Assembly (NCBI GenBank): GCA_013389115.1
Contig: JACADY010000043.1
Location: 1-64,000, forward strand
Source: Alphaproteobacteria bacterium
GTDB lineage: Bacteria > Pseudomonadota > Alphaproteobacteria > Micropepsales > Micropepsaceae
Length of the DNA stretch: 64,000 bases
Direction: 5' to 3'
Shown: positions 34,702 through 43,465 of the stretch, in pieces
How the letters are laid out: each line of letters starts with the position of its first letter
Position numbering within the stretch: position 1 is the stretch's first letter
Notes under the pieces: model-generated
What the model was told of the DNA's origin: nothing
Database searches by the model: none
What the model saw: only the letters and a program-made list of their open reading frames with translations
Program-made: the position numbers and the translations under genes

Positions 34702-35400
34702 TCAAAGCTCGCTCTCAAGCGGTTTGCCGCGCAGCACACGGAAGAAGGGCGTGGGGCGAGGAGACGCGGGATCGCTCGCATGCTTCTCGATTTCATCGAT
34801 GACTCGGCGCGTGATCTCCGGCAGATCGGCGGCGCGGGCCTCCTCGATCGTCACCCATTTGATCGCCAGGAGCTCCGCGTTCTCGTCCTCGGGCGGGCGG
34901 TGCTCGGCGGCGATGTGGCTTGCATCGACCGTGAAAAAGCGTGCATCGAAACGGCGCGGCCGATAGGGCGGCGTGATCGCGCGGGCGATCAAGCGCAGTC
35001 CATCGAGGCTGGGGGTGACCCCGTAATCGAGAAAGGCCCGCCAGGATTCTCCCCGGGCGGGCGGGCGGGGGTGTCCCTTTTCCCCGATCAGGATGCCCGT
35101 TTCCTCAAAGGTTTCGCGGATCGCGGCAAGCGCCACGGCCTCCGGCTTGACGCTGGAAGCCTTTGCAAGCTTGGCACGCTCCTCTGACTTGAGGTTCCTT
35201 GCCGGCACGAGGAAGGAATCGTGCCGCTCGATACGCCCGCCGGGAAAGACGATCTTGCCCGGCATGAAGGCATGGCCCTCATGCCGCTGGCCCATCAGGA
35301 GGCGCAACCGCCCCCCTTCACGGCGCTGGATGATGAGCGTCGCCGCGTTCCTGATGCGTGGGGCCTTGGCTTGTTTTTCGTCGGGCGGCGTATCGAACAT
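34702..35400 (-). CDS. NUDIX hydrolase (upstream copy)
   Basis: This 232-residue NUDIX protein has IVFPGGRIERHDSF before the box and AIRETFEETGILIG as the core with intact REXXEE. The following RAFLDYGVTPSLDGL and FDARFFTVDASHIAA segments match the layout of its neighbour. It starts at ATG 35400, just after the terminator of the outer-membrane protein gene, so it begins a NUDIX-NUDIX-MFS operon. No ribosome-binding site oddity was noted. Confidence 0.88.
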   Translation of the reverse strand: MFDTPPDEKQAKAPRIRNAATLIIQRREGGRLRLLMGQRHEGHAFMPGKIVFPGGRIERHDSFLVPARNLKSEERAKLAKASSVKPEAVALAAIRETFEETGILIGEKGHPRPPARGESWRAFLDYGVTPSLDGLRLIARAITPPYRPRRFDARFFTVDASHIAAEHRPPEDENAELLAIKWVTIEEARAADLPEITRRVIDEIEKHASDPASPRPTPFFRVLRGKPLESEL

Positions 35401-35411
35401 GGTGCGAGAAT

Positions 35412-35443
35412 AAGAAAACGCCCCGGGTTTGACCCCGGGGCGT
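35412..35443 (-). terminator. Rho-independent terminator of the outer-membrane protein gene
   Basis: An 11-bp GC-rich stem (AACGCCCCGGG pairing with CCCGGGGCGTT) is followed on the minus strand by TTTTCTTATTC. It separates the outer-membrane protein from the NUDIX operon. Confidence 0.88.
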
Positions 35444-35478
35444 TAGATGTAACCTCAGGCGGGCCCTGAGGCGAGGGT

Positions 35479-36624
35479 TCATTCCTCTTCGCCGCCGAAT
35501 GCAATCTCATAGGTGAGAAGAGCGGTGAAGAACTCGTCATCCGTGCCGGCATTGTCCTCGTAACCGCCGACGCCGAGATCGAGGCCGAGGCCAAAGTCAA
35601 AGGCATAGCCGGCGGAGAGCTGCCAGAACTCCTCATCGACATCGCCGCCGACATAGAGGCCGGGGTCCTCGGTGTCGCGATCGCCATAGACGGCCGCGAC
35701 ATTCCAGGGGCCGGCGGTAAGACCAAGTCCGAGCGTGAGGACCGATTGGTCTGCGCCTGGCGCGCTTGCCGCGTCGCCAAAGCCGACCGCGTCCTCGCTA
35801 TGGGCCCATTCGACGACCGGCGTCAGCACGACCCCATCTTCTTCATTGATGACGAAATCCCAGCTTGCCGCCAGGAGATAGGCGTCCTGGTCAGAGAGAT
35901 CGCCTGCGCCACCCGCCTGGTGCATGAAGGCGCCGTGCAGGGTGAGGCCCTTAGCGCCAAAGGCATCGCTGAGGCCGGCATTGATGACGAAGTTGGACAA
36001 ATCCTCGGTGTTGCCGATGCCGCCATCGGCTTCGTCGAGCTCGCCGCGGCTCTCAAAGGCGCTGTCCGACAGGAAGGTCGTATCGCGGAAAAAGGCCGAG
36101 CCGCCGATGAGGAATGTGCCCGCGCCGTCCGTTTCAATCTCTGCAGAGATACCAGCGCCGATGCGCTCGGTCACTTCCACATCCTCGGCGAACAGATCGC
36201 CAACGACGCCCGGCACCACATCGACCGCATAGGCGAAGGCGGGCGTGAACTTGCCCAGCGTGATCGTCACGGGATCAAGCGCGATATCCGCCTTCAGCGT
36301 CTCAACAAAGAGGCCATGGTCCTCAAACGCGCGATCCTCGTAGGGATCGAGGTCCTCCACCGGTTCAAACACGAGACCGGCGGTGAAGGAGAGCCATTCA
36401 TTCGCCTCCAGCACGAATTCGGGTTCGATCGTGAAATAGAGGTCGCTCGCCTCATTGCCGGGCGCCGTCGAATCATAGGTGTTGTCGTATTGCAGTTCGA
36501 TCGGGATCACGCCGGAGAAGGCGGGATAATCATGTTCGTGATCATGCGCGAACACTGTCGCAGGCGCCAAGCCAGCCAGAATCGCGGCGGTTGCGGCCGC
36601 GCCCCGCCATTCAAACCTTTTCAC
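35479..36624 (-). CDS. His-tagged outer-membrane beta-barrel protein (LbtU/porin-like)
   Basis: This is a 381-residue protein with a signal peptide ending in ATVFA. The mature N-terminus is strikingly histidine-rich (HDHEHDY), suitable for metal capture. The rest alternates aromatic/hydrophobic and polar residues, with a strong acidic bias and repeated short strands (AGLVFEPVED, ADIALDPVTITLGKF, GLTLHGAFMHQAGG). It ends in ALLTYEIAF, compatible with a barrel closing strand. It resembles LbtU-type siderophore porins but this is a fold-level judgement. GTG 36624 has AGGGGAG 8 nt upstream. It has its own terminator and a Zur-like box, and interrupts the rnr-NUDIX neighbourhood. Confidence 0.75.
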   Translation of the reverse strand: MKRFEWRGAAATAAILAGLAPATVFAHDHEHDYPAFSGVIPIELQYDNTYDSTAPGNEASDLYFTIEPEFVLEANEWLSFTAGLVFEPVEDLDPYEDRAFEDHGLFVETLKADIALDPVTITLGKFTPAFAYAVDVVPGVVGDLFAEDVEVTERIGAGISAEIETDGAGTFLIGGSAFFRDTTFLSDSAFESRGELDEADGGIGNTEDLSNFVINAGLSDAFGAKGLTLHGAFMHQAGGAGDLSDQDAYLLAASWDFVINEEDGVVLTPVVEWAHSEDAVGFGDAASAPGADQSVLTLGLGLTAGPWNVAAVYGDRDTEDPGLYVGGDVDEEFWQLSAGYAFDFGLGLDLGVGGYEDNAGTDDEFFTALLTYEIAFGGEEE

Positions 36625-36719
36625 GTCACATCTCCCCTCAATCCAAGAAAGTCACCGTTGCGAACCTTTTAAGCGAGGCGCGCGAAGTTGCAAGTGGTTC
36701 TCACATGCACAATCTGATA

Positions 36720-36736
36720 GTGATATACTATAACAT
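36720..36736 (-). promoter_or_regulatory. Zur-like operator upstream of the outer-membrane protein gene
   Basis: On the minus strand the 17-mer ATGTTATAGTATATCAC matches the Zur palindrome pattern ATGTTATA-N-TATAACAT at all 8 left-arm positions and 6 of 8 right-arm positions. It lies 96 bp before the GTG start, in an AT-rich island within GC-rich DNA. The inference is zinc-responsive control. An iron regulator such as Fur is the alternative. Confidence 0.5.
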
Positions 36737-36761
36737 TATCGGGCAGGGATATCGCAAGCCC

Positions 36762-39014
36762 TCATCGCCTGAGTTTTCGCGCAGGCTTGCCTTTTCGAGC
36801 CCCGGCCGGGCGAGAGGCGGATTTGCTTCCGCCCTCCACCAGGTCAAACCGCAGGCCGCCGGTGATGGGGGCCGCCTCCGCCAGCTTGACGCGCACGGTT
36901 TCTCCCAGGCGGTAGGTGAGGCGGGACCGCTCGCCGATGAGGGCGTGGAGGTTCTCATCGTGATGGAAATACTCGCCGCCCAGCGAACGCACCGGCACGA
37001 GGCCATCGGCCCCCGTTTCGGAGAGGCGGACGAAAAGGCCGAAGCGGGTGACGCCGCTGATGCGTCCCTCGAACTCTGCGCCGATCCGGTCCTGCATGAA
37101 GGCGGCGATATAGCGGTCCTTGGCGTCGCGTTCGGCCGACATGGCGCGTCGCTCATGGCTAGAGACTTCCGAAGCGATCGAACCCAGGCGCTCGATCTCG
37201 CTGTCGCGAAGGCCATCCTCGCCCAGGTCAAAGGCGCGAATGAGCGCGCGATGGACGATGAGGTCGGCATAGCGGCGGATGGGCGAAGTGAAATGCGCAT
37301 AGCGGCGCAAGTTCAAACCGAAATGGCCGATATTGTCGGGTGTGTATTCGGCCTGAGCCTGCGTGCGCAGGACCACTTCGTTGATCATCGCGGCGTGGGG
37401 CGTCTTTGCCGCTTGTGCCAGGATGCGATTGAAGGCGGCGGGCTTCAGCACCTGGCCCTTCGCGAAGCTGATGCCGGAGGCGTCGAGCACCTTTGAGAGG
37501 CTTTCCAGCTTCTCGCGCGTCGGCTGGTCATGGACACGGAAGATGAGCGGCATGGTGCGATGCTCGAGCGCCTCGGCCGCCGCCACATTCGCCTGGATCA
37601 TGAACTCCTCGATGAGGCGCATCGATTCCAGCCGCTCGCGAAAGCGGATCGATTGCACCTGACCGTCGCTGCCCAGCTCGATCTTGTGCTCGGGCACATC
37701 GATCTCGAGCGGCCCGCGCGCGTCACGCGCCCTGGCTAGGATTTCATAGGCCCGCCAGAGCGGATCGAGCACGCGCTCAAGAATTGGCTTCGTTGCCGCA
37801 TCGGACCTGCCGTCGCGCGCGGCCTGGACCTGCTGATAGGAAAGCTTGGCGGCCGAGCGCATCGTGCCGCGCACGAATTTGTGGTGGCGCTTCTTACCCT
37901 TCGCATCAAAGGTCATGCGTACCGCGAGGCAGGGGCGGTCGAGCCCCTCCTTCAATGAGCAGAGCTCGTTCGACAGGGCCTCGGGCAGCATCGGCTCGAC
38001 GCGGTCGGGGAAATAGGCCGATACACCCCGGCGCAATGCCTCGCGATCAAGGGCGGAGCCCGGCGTTACGTAGTAACTGACATCGGCGATGGCGACATAG
38101 ACGATGACACCGCCGGGATTGCGCGGGTCGTCATCCCTTTCGGCATAGACGGCATCATCGTGGTCGCGCGCATCGATGGGATCGATGGTGATAAGCGGAA
38201 GGGCGCGCAGATCCTCACGACCCTCGTGGCGCGCGGGCTTTGCCGCCTGCGCCTCGGCGAGCACGGCGGAGGGAAAGCGGTCGGGGATGCCATGTGCGTG
38301 GATGGCGATGAGGCTGATGACGCCAGGGGATTCCAGATTGCCGAGGCATTCCTTCACCGTGGCGCGGGGCAGACCAAGGGCGCGGCCTGGCAATGGCGCG
38401 GCAAGCACGAGATCGCCCTCGCGCGCGCCGTTCTCATCGCCGCGCTCAACGATGAGCTCGATGCGAGACTTGCGGTCGACGGGCCGCACGCGCAAGGAAT
38501 TGCCGACGCGCGCCAAGACGCCCAGCACGTGATGGGCGCTCTGGCCCAGGCGACGGATGAGCCGCGCCTCGAGCGTGCCGTCCTCCAGCTTCTCGATATG
38601 GGCGAGGATGCGGTCGCCGATGCCCATCGCGGGCAGGCTTTCGGCCTTGTCGCGTTCAGGGGCGACGACGATGCGGGGCGGCGGGTCTTCTCCCTGCCAT
38701 TCGACAGGGCGGGCGAGAAGCTCGCCGTCGGTGTCGATATCGGCGATGGCGAGAACCATGATCTCTGACAGGTCGCCTGAGCGGGTGAGGCGCTTGCCGC
38801 GCCCGCGCTGGATAGCGCCTTCGCCCTCCAGCTCCTTGAGCATGACCTTGAGTGCGATACGCGCCGCCCCCTTGATGTTGAAGGCGCGCGCGATTTCGCG
38901 CTTGCCCGCCTCACCGGGATGCTCAGCGAGAAAATTGAGTACATCGTCCTTCGAAGGGAGGCCGTCGGCGTTGCGGGCCTTGGTCTTGGGCGCTCTTTTG
39001 GGCGGCCGTTTCAA
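36762..39014 (-). CDS. rnr: Ribonuclease R
   Basis: This is a 750-residue processive 3'-5' exoribonuclease. It has an N-terminal helix-turn-helix-like region (residues 20-85) and OB-type cold-shock domains. The RNB catalytic domain (about 265-600) has the metal-binding aspartates in TIDPIDARDHDDAVY. Further landmarks are IADVSYYVTPGSALD, FPDRVEPMLPEALSNELCSL and HFTSPIRRYADLIVHR. An S1 domain (about 645-725) and a basic tail follow. It starts at ATG 39014 overlapping the topA stop by 4 bp, so it is coupled to topA. Confidence 0.96.
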   Translation of the reverse strand: MKRPPKRAPKTKARNADGLPSKDDVLNFLAEHPGEAGKREIARAFNIKGAARIALKVMLKELEGEGAIQRGRGKRLTRSGDLSEIMVLAIADIDTDGELLARPVEWQGEDPPPRIVVAPERDKAESLPAMGIGDRILAHIEKLEDGTLEARLIRRLGQSAHHVLGVLARVGNSLRVRPVDRKSRIELIVERGDENGAREGDLVLAAPLPGRALGLPRATVKECLGNLESPGVISLIAIHAHGIPDRFPSAVLAEAQAAKPARHEGREDLRALPLITIDPIDARDHDDAVYAERDDDPRNPGGVIVYVAIADVSYYVTPGSALDREALRRGVSAYFPDRVEPMLPEALSNELCSLKEGLDRPCLAVRMTFDAKGKKRHHKFVRGTMRSAAKLSYQQVQAARDGRSDAATKPILERVLDPLWRAYEILARARDARGPLEIDVPEHKIELGSDGQVQSIRFRERLESMRLIEEFMIQANVAAAEALEHRTMPLIFRVHDQPTREKLESLSKVLDASGISFAKGQVLKPAAFNRILAQAAKTPHAAMINEVVLRTQAQAEYTPDNIGHFGLNLRRYAHFTSPIRRYADLIVHRALIRAFDLGEDGLRDSEIERLGSIASEVSSHERRAMSAERDAKDRYIAAFMQDRIGAEFEGRISGVTRFGLFVRLSETGADGLVPVRSLGGEYFHHDENLHALIGERSRLTYRLGETVRVKLAEAAPITGGLRFDLVEGGSKSASRPAGARKGKPARKLRR

Positions 39015-41677
39015 GAGGCAGCGGCTTTCTTTGGTTTGGACGATTTGGCCTTCGGTGCAGGCTTTGACGATTTCGCCGCCGCCTTTGCCGGCTTGGCGGT
39101 CTTTGCCGCAGGAGGGGTTTTCTTGCCGCCGGCCGATTTTGGCTTCGCGCCCGCCTTCTTGCCTTTGGCCGGCCCTGCTGCGGCGCGTGCCTCAAGAAGC
39201 GTCACCGCCTCCTCCAGCGTCACATTCGACGGGTCGGCACCGCGCGGGATATTCGCATTGGTCGTGCCGTCCGAAACGTAAGGGCCATAGCGTCCCTCGA
39301 GCACGTTGACGACGGCTTCGGATTGCGGGTGCCTGCCAAGCTCTCGCAGGACCTTAGGCCCGCGCCGCTGAAAACCCTTCTTCTCTTTCTTCTCGGCAAG
39401 TACGGTAACCGCGCGGTTGATGCCGATCGTGAAGAGGTCTTCGAAGCCCTCGATATTGGCATAGGCGCCATCATGGGAGAGATAAGGCCCGAACCGCCCA
39501 AGCCCGGCAAGGATGGGCTTTTGCGTCTCCGGGTGAATGCCGATTTCGCGGGGCAAGGAGAGGAGGCGCAACGCGAGTTCAAGATCAACGCCTGCCGCAT
39601 CGACGCCCTTGGGCAGGCCCGCGCGCTTGGGTTTCTCCCCATTCTCGCCCCCGTTGCCGCGCTGAATGTAGGGGCCGAAGCGGCCCGATTTCAGCGTGAT
39701 CTCCTCCTGCGTCTCCGGGTCGATGCCCAGCACGCGGTCCTTTGCCGCTTCGCTGTCGCCATCCTGCACGTTGAGCGGCCGGGTGAAATTGCAGTTGGGA
39801 TAGTTCGAGCAGCCAACGAAGGCGCCATAACGGCCAAGCTTGAGGCTGAGGCGGCCATCCGCGCAATTGGGACAGCTTCGAGGATCCACGCCGTCCGCAC
39901 GCGCAGGGAAGATGTGCGGCCCCAAGATCTGGTCGATCGCTTCCAGCACCTGGCTCACGCGCAGATCGCTGGTATTGGCGACTGCGCCGGTGAAGTCCTT
40001 CCAGAAGTCACGGAGGAGTTCACGCCAGCCAAGCTTTCCATCGGAGACGCGGTCGAGGCGCTCCTCCAGGTCTGCGGTGAAATCATACTCGACATATTTC
40101 TTGAAGAAGCTCGTCATAAAGGCGGTGACGAGGCGGCCCTTGTCTTCGGGCAGGAAGCGGTTCTTCTCCATGCGCACATAGGCGCGCTCGCGCAGCACCG
40201 AGAGAATGGAGGCATAGGTGGAGGGCCGGCCGATACCCAGCTCCTCCAGCTTTTTCACAAGGCTTGCCTCGGAGTAGCGCGGCGGCGGCTCGGTGAAATG
40301 CTGCGCGGCTTTTTCCTCGCGGCGCGCGGCCGTTTCTCCGACAGCGACCTTGGGCAGGCGGCCGCCATCTTCATCCTCTTCGTCGTCCCGGCCTTCCATG
40401 TAGAGCTTCAGGAAGCCGTCGAATAGCACGACCGAGCCCGTCGCCCTCAGCGTGATCTTGTTGTCCGCGCTTGTGACATCGATCGTTGTGCGCTCGATAT
40501 CGGCCGCCTCCATCTGGCAGGCGATGGTGCGCTTCCAGATGAGCTCATAGAGCGCGGCCAGTCCCTTATCCAGATAAGGCGCCACATCGGCCGGACGGCG
40601 CGCCGCATCGGTTGGACGGATGGCCTCATGCGCTTCTTGCGCATTGCGCACCTTGCTCTTGTACATGCGCGGCGAGCCGGGGAGATAGCGAGGCCCGAAT
40701 TCCCTGCCGATGACGGCGCGCAACTCGGCGACAGCCTCGGGCGCGAGATCGACGCCATCGGTACGCATATAGGTGATGAGGCCGACCGTCTCGCCCTTGA
40801 TCTCGACACCTTCATAGAGCCGCTGGGCCATCTGCATCGTCTGCTTGGCGGAGAGGCCGAGCTTGCGCGCCGCCTCCTGCTGCAAGGTCGAGGTGATGAA
40901 GGGCGGGGCGGGGTAGCGCTTACCGGGCTTGCTCTCGACCGCGGCGATCTTGAAACTGGCGGCGCGGATCTTCTCAAGCGCGCGCATCGCGGCCGCCTCG
41001 TTAGGAAGACCGAATTTGTCGAGCTTCGCGCCGTCAAGGACAAAGAGGCGGGTAGTGAAATCCTGGCCGCCCTCGCTACGGCAGAGGACTTCGATCGTCC
41101 AATATTCCTGGGCCTTGAAGGCCTCAATCTCCATTTCGCGCTCGACGATGAGGCGCAGCGCGACGGACTGGACGCGGCCGGCCGAGCGGGCGCCGGGCAA
41201 TTTGCGCCAAAGCACGGGCGAAATCGTAAAACCAACGAGATAGTCAAGGGCGCGGCGCGCGAGATAGGCGTCGACCAGCTCCTGGTCGATTTCGCGCGGA
41301 TTGGCCATCGCCTCCTGCACGGCGGACTTGGTGATGGCGTTGAAGACGACACGCTCGACGGGCGTGCCCTTCAGGGCGCCCTTGGACTTCAGAATCTCAA
41401 GGACATGCCAGGAAATGGCCTCGCCCTCGCGGTCAGGGTCGGTCGCCAGGATCAGGCGGTCGGCGGTCTTGGCGGCGTCGGCCAGTTCCTTCAGACGCTT
41501 GGCGGATTTCGCATCCACTTCCCAGGACATTTCGAAGTCCTTGTCGGGCAGGACAGAGCCATCCTTTGCCGGCAGGTCACGCACGTGCCCGTAGCTGGGG
41601 ACGACGTGGTAGTCCTTCCCCAGATATTTGTTGATAGTCTTCGCCTTGGCAGGCGATTCAACGACGACAAGCTTCAT
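39011..41677 (-). CDS. topA: DNA topoisomerase I
   Basis: This is an 888-residue type IA topoisomerase that relaxes negative supercoils. The TOPRIM domain (1-145) has VVVESPAKAKTI and ATDPDREGEAISWH. The active-site tyrosine is Tyr303 in ITYMRTDGVD. A four-cysteine topoisomerase zinc finger is present (CPNCADGRL to CSNYPNC, about residues 595-625), then several toprim-C repeats with G-RFGPY motifs. The final 60 residues are Lys/Ala/Pro rich, as in other alphaproteobacterial TopA proteins. It starts at ATG 41677 and is coupled to rnr downstream. Confidence 0.97.
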   Translation of the reverse strand: MKLVVVESPAKAKTINKYLGKDYHVVPSYGHVRDLPAKDGSVLPDKDFEMSWEVDAKSAKRLKELADAAKTADRLILATDPDREGEAISWHVLEILKSKGALKGTPVERVVFNAITKSAVQEAMANPREIDQELVDAYLARRALDYLVGFTISPVLWRKLPGARSAGRVQSVALRLIVEREMEIEAFKAQEYWTIEVLCRSEGGQDFTTRLFVLDGAKLDKFGLPNEAAAMRALEKIRAASFKIAAVESKPGKRYPAPPFITSTLQQEAARKLGLSAKQTMQMAQRLYEGVEIKGETVGLITYMRTDGVDLAPEAVAELRAVIGREFGPRYLPGSPRMYKSKVRNAQEAHEAIRPTDAARRPADVAPYLDKGLAALYELIWKRTIACQMEAADIERTTIDVTSADNKITLRATGSVVLFDGFLKLYMEGRDDEEDEDGGRLPKVAVGETAARREEKAAQHFTEPPPRYSEASLVKKLEELGIGRPSTYASILSVLRERAYVRMEKNRFLPEDKGRLVTAFMTSFFKKYVEYDFTADLEERLDRVSDGKLGWRELLRDFWKDFTGAVANTSDLRVSQVLEAIDQILGPHIFPARADGVDPRSCPNCADGRLSLKLGRYGAFVGCSNYPNCNFTRPLNVQDGDSEAAKDRVLGIDPETQEEITLKSGRFGPYIQRGNGGENGEKPKRAGLPKGVDAAGVDLELALRLLSLPREIGIHPETQKPILAGLGRFGPYLSHDGAYANIEGFEDLFTIGINRAVTVLAEKKEKKGFQRRGPKVLRELGRHPQSEAVVNVLEGRYGPYVSDGTTNANIPRGADPSNVTLEEAVTLLEARAAAGPAKGKKAGAKPKSAGGKKTPPAAKTAKPAKAAAKSSKPAPKAKSSKPKKAAAS

Positions 41678-41973
41678 TGATCGGCATCTGAATGGGTTCG
41701 GGCGGGCGGCACGGTCCCTCAGCCATGGTTAAAACGGCGTCATGAAGGTGCCACCGGGTCCGTCAGGGGCGTGACCCTTGGCCGCTCCGTGTCATCCTGT
41801 CAACCTTTTCGCAGTCGCGAAGTTCAGGCGCGGTCGCTTCTCAGGGGTCAAGCCCACCGAGTTTTCTACTCGGCACTAACCAAAAGTTGCTCTATATGGC
41901 ATGAAATACCTTCAAGTTGCACTTGTGGCAGCAGCGTGTTAATGGCCGTTCGTCCGTGATTTCATGGTTATCG
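41678..41973. other. Intergenic interval with one hairpin
   Basis: This 296-bp gap lies upstream of topA. It contains a perfect 6-bp stem CCGAGT-TTTCT-ACTCGG (41857-41873) and an AT-richer region near 41890-41910 (TTGCTCTATATGGCATG) that may include a promoter for the small plus-strand gene. No coding region is supported. Confidence 0.45.
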
Positions 41974-42156
41974 ATGGATGAGATGGTTGAGGTTCCGCGC
42001 GATGGCACTTTCCCAAGCCGGGAGGAGGCCGTCTTCTATGTCTTTGAGGTGCTTGTTCAATTACGCCGCATCGCGGAAGGGGCGGAGAAGCCGTTTCTTG
42101 TCTATCTGATCGAGGTTGCCGCTACCGAAGCCTTGAAGGCCTCCGGCCGGGAATGA
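41974..42156 (+). CDS. Small conserved-looking acidic protein
   Basis: This is a 60-residue ORF reading MDEMVEVPRDGTFPSREEAV, then FYVFEVLVQLRRIAEG and a helical end EVAATEALKASGRE. Composition is protein-like, and codon use fits its GC-rich neighbours. It sits alone on the plus strand between minus-strand topA and dprA. No strong ribosome-binding site precedes ATG 41974, and in-frame upstream starts exist at 41917. I do not recognise it. Its conservation would have to be tested. Confidence 0.5.
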   Translation: MDEMVEVPRDGTFPSREEAVFYVFEVLVQLRRIAEGAEKPFLVYLIEVAATEALKASGRE

Positions 42157-42180
42157 AGCTTCCACCCGGCTATCCGCCGT

Positions 42181-43302
42181 CTAGATGCGCACAACGAGAC
42201 GGCCGGATTGACGCAAGGCCAGACCGGCGAGTTCCAACTCCATGAGCGCGGCCATGATGGCGCCAGGCTCTGCCCCTAAGTCGCGGATAAGGTCATCGAT
42301 CCCGATCGGGGTGGGGCTGAGGCGCTCAAGCAGGGTGTCGCGCAGGGATTCAGGCGCCGGCTCGTCATCGAAGGGGAGATATTCGTCCGCCTCTTCCGCG
42401 GCCGATTCCTGAAAGGCGGAGCCCATGACGGGCCGCAGCACCTGAAGGACATCGTCTGCGCTCTCCGTCAGTATCGCGCCCTGGCGGATGAGGTTGTTCG
42501 TGCCGCGACAGCGTGGATCGAGAGGCGAGCCGGGCACGGCAAAGACTTCGCGGCCCTGCTCGAGCGCAAAGCGCGCCGTGATAAGGGAACCGGAATTGAG
42601 CGCGGCCTCGGTCACGAGGACGCCTCGGGCGAGGCCCGAAATCAGACGATTGCGGCGGGGGAAGTGGTTGGCCGCCGGCGCGAAGCCGACGGGCATTTCC
42701 GAGACGATGGCGCCCCGCTCGGACAAGGCGGCATAAAGCGCCCGGTTCTCGGGGGGATAGATGTTGTCGACACCGCCCGCGAGGACGGCGATGGTTCCCG
42801 TTTCAAGGGCGCCCTTGTGCGCGGCGGTGTCGATGCCACGGGCCATGCCCGACACGACGCAGAGGCCTTCCCGCCCCAGATCGCCCGCGATCTCTCCAGC
42901 AAAGCGCAGGCCGAGGGCCGAGGCGTTGCGTGCGCCCACCATGGCTATCGACTCCCGTGCGAGGAATGCTGCATCGCCGCGCAGCGAGAGCATTGGCGGC
43001 GCGGGGTCGAGCGCGGCAAGGGCAGGGGGATAGTCCGGCTCGCACAGGGCGATGAAGCGGACGCCGAGGCTGTCCGCCGCCTCCATCTCGCGCTCCACAT
43101 CTTCACGGCTTGCCAGGTGAAGGGGCTGTCTGCGGCCTGCCCTTTGCGCGAGGCGAGGGACGGCGTCCAGCGCCGCCTCGGCGCTGCCAAAACGCTCGAT
43201 GAGGGACTTGAAGGTCGCGGGGCCGATATTTTCCGAGCGGATGAGACGCAGCCATGCAAGGCGCTCCCGCGGCTCGAGGCGCTTGCGGGCGTTGATCTTC
43301 AT
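42181..43302 (-). CDS. dprA: DNA-processing protein DprA (Smf)
   Basis: This 373-residue protein loads RecA onto incoming single-stranded DNA during transformation. A SAM-like N-terminal region (WLRLIRSENIGPATFKSL) is followed by the extended Rossmann fold with IAMVGARNASALGLRFAGEIA, VVSGMARGIDTAAHKGAL, TIAVLAGGVDNIYPPEN and RNRLISGLARGVLVTEA. A winged-helix end (about residues 315-373, with TPIGIDDLIRDLGAEPGAI) completes the usual DprA layout. The start is ATG 43302. A TTG codon precedes it. Confidence 0.95.
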   Translation of the reverse strand: MKINARKRLEPRERLAWLRLIRSENIGPATFKSLIERFGSAEAALDAVPRLAQRAGRRQPLHLASREDVEREMEAADSLGVRFIALCEPDYPPALAALDPAPPMLSLRGDAAFLARESIAMVGARNASALGLRFAGEIAGDLGREGLCVVSGMARGIDTAAHKGALETGTIAVLAGGVDNIYPPENRALYAALSERGAIVSEMPVGFAPAANHFPRRNRLISGLARGVLVTEAALNSGSLITARFALEQGREVFAVPGSPLDPRCRGTNNLIRQGAILTESADDVLQVLRPVMGSAFQESAAEEADEYLPFDDEPAPESLRDTLLERLSPTPIGIDDLIRDLGAEPGAIMAALMELELAGLALRQSGRLVVRI

Positions 43303-43359
43303 CAAAGCGTCCGTTCGCCGGTTCGGAGATGAATATCCGCAGATAAAAGGAGGAAAACC

Positions 43360-43458
43360 ATGAGCGAGTTCGACATGATCTATCTAGGCCTCGTCATCGG
43401 CGGCATGACGGCGTTCAGCGTCGCGCTGGCGATCGTCAACGCCTTGACCGCGCGCTGA
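43360..43458 (+). CDS. 32-residue single-pass membrane peptide
   Basis: The ORF is ATG 43360 to TGA 43456-43458. The peptide is MSEFDMIYLGLVIGGMTAFS followed by VALAIVNALTAR: a short acidic head, about 22 hydrophobic residues and a terminal Arg. A near-perfect AAAGGAGG lies 5 nt upstream of the start. It lies between minus-strand dprA and plsY on the opposite strand. Too short for standard callers, it has the hallmarks of a genuine small membrane protein. The function is unknown. Confidence 0.65.
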   Translation: MSEFDMIYLGLVIGGMTAFSVALAIVNALTAR

Positions 43459-43465
43459 TCGCGCC

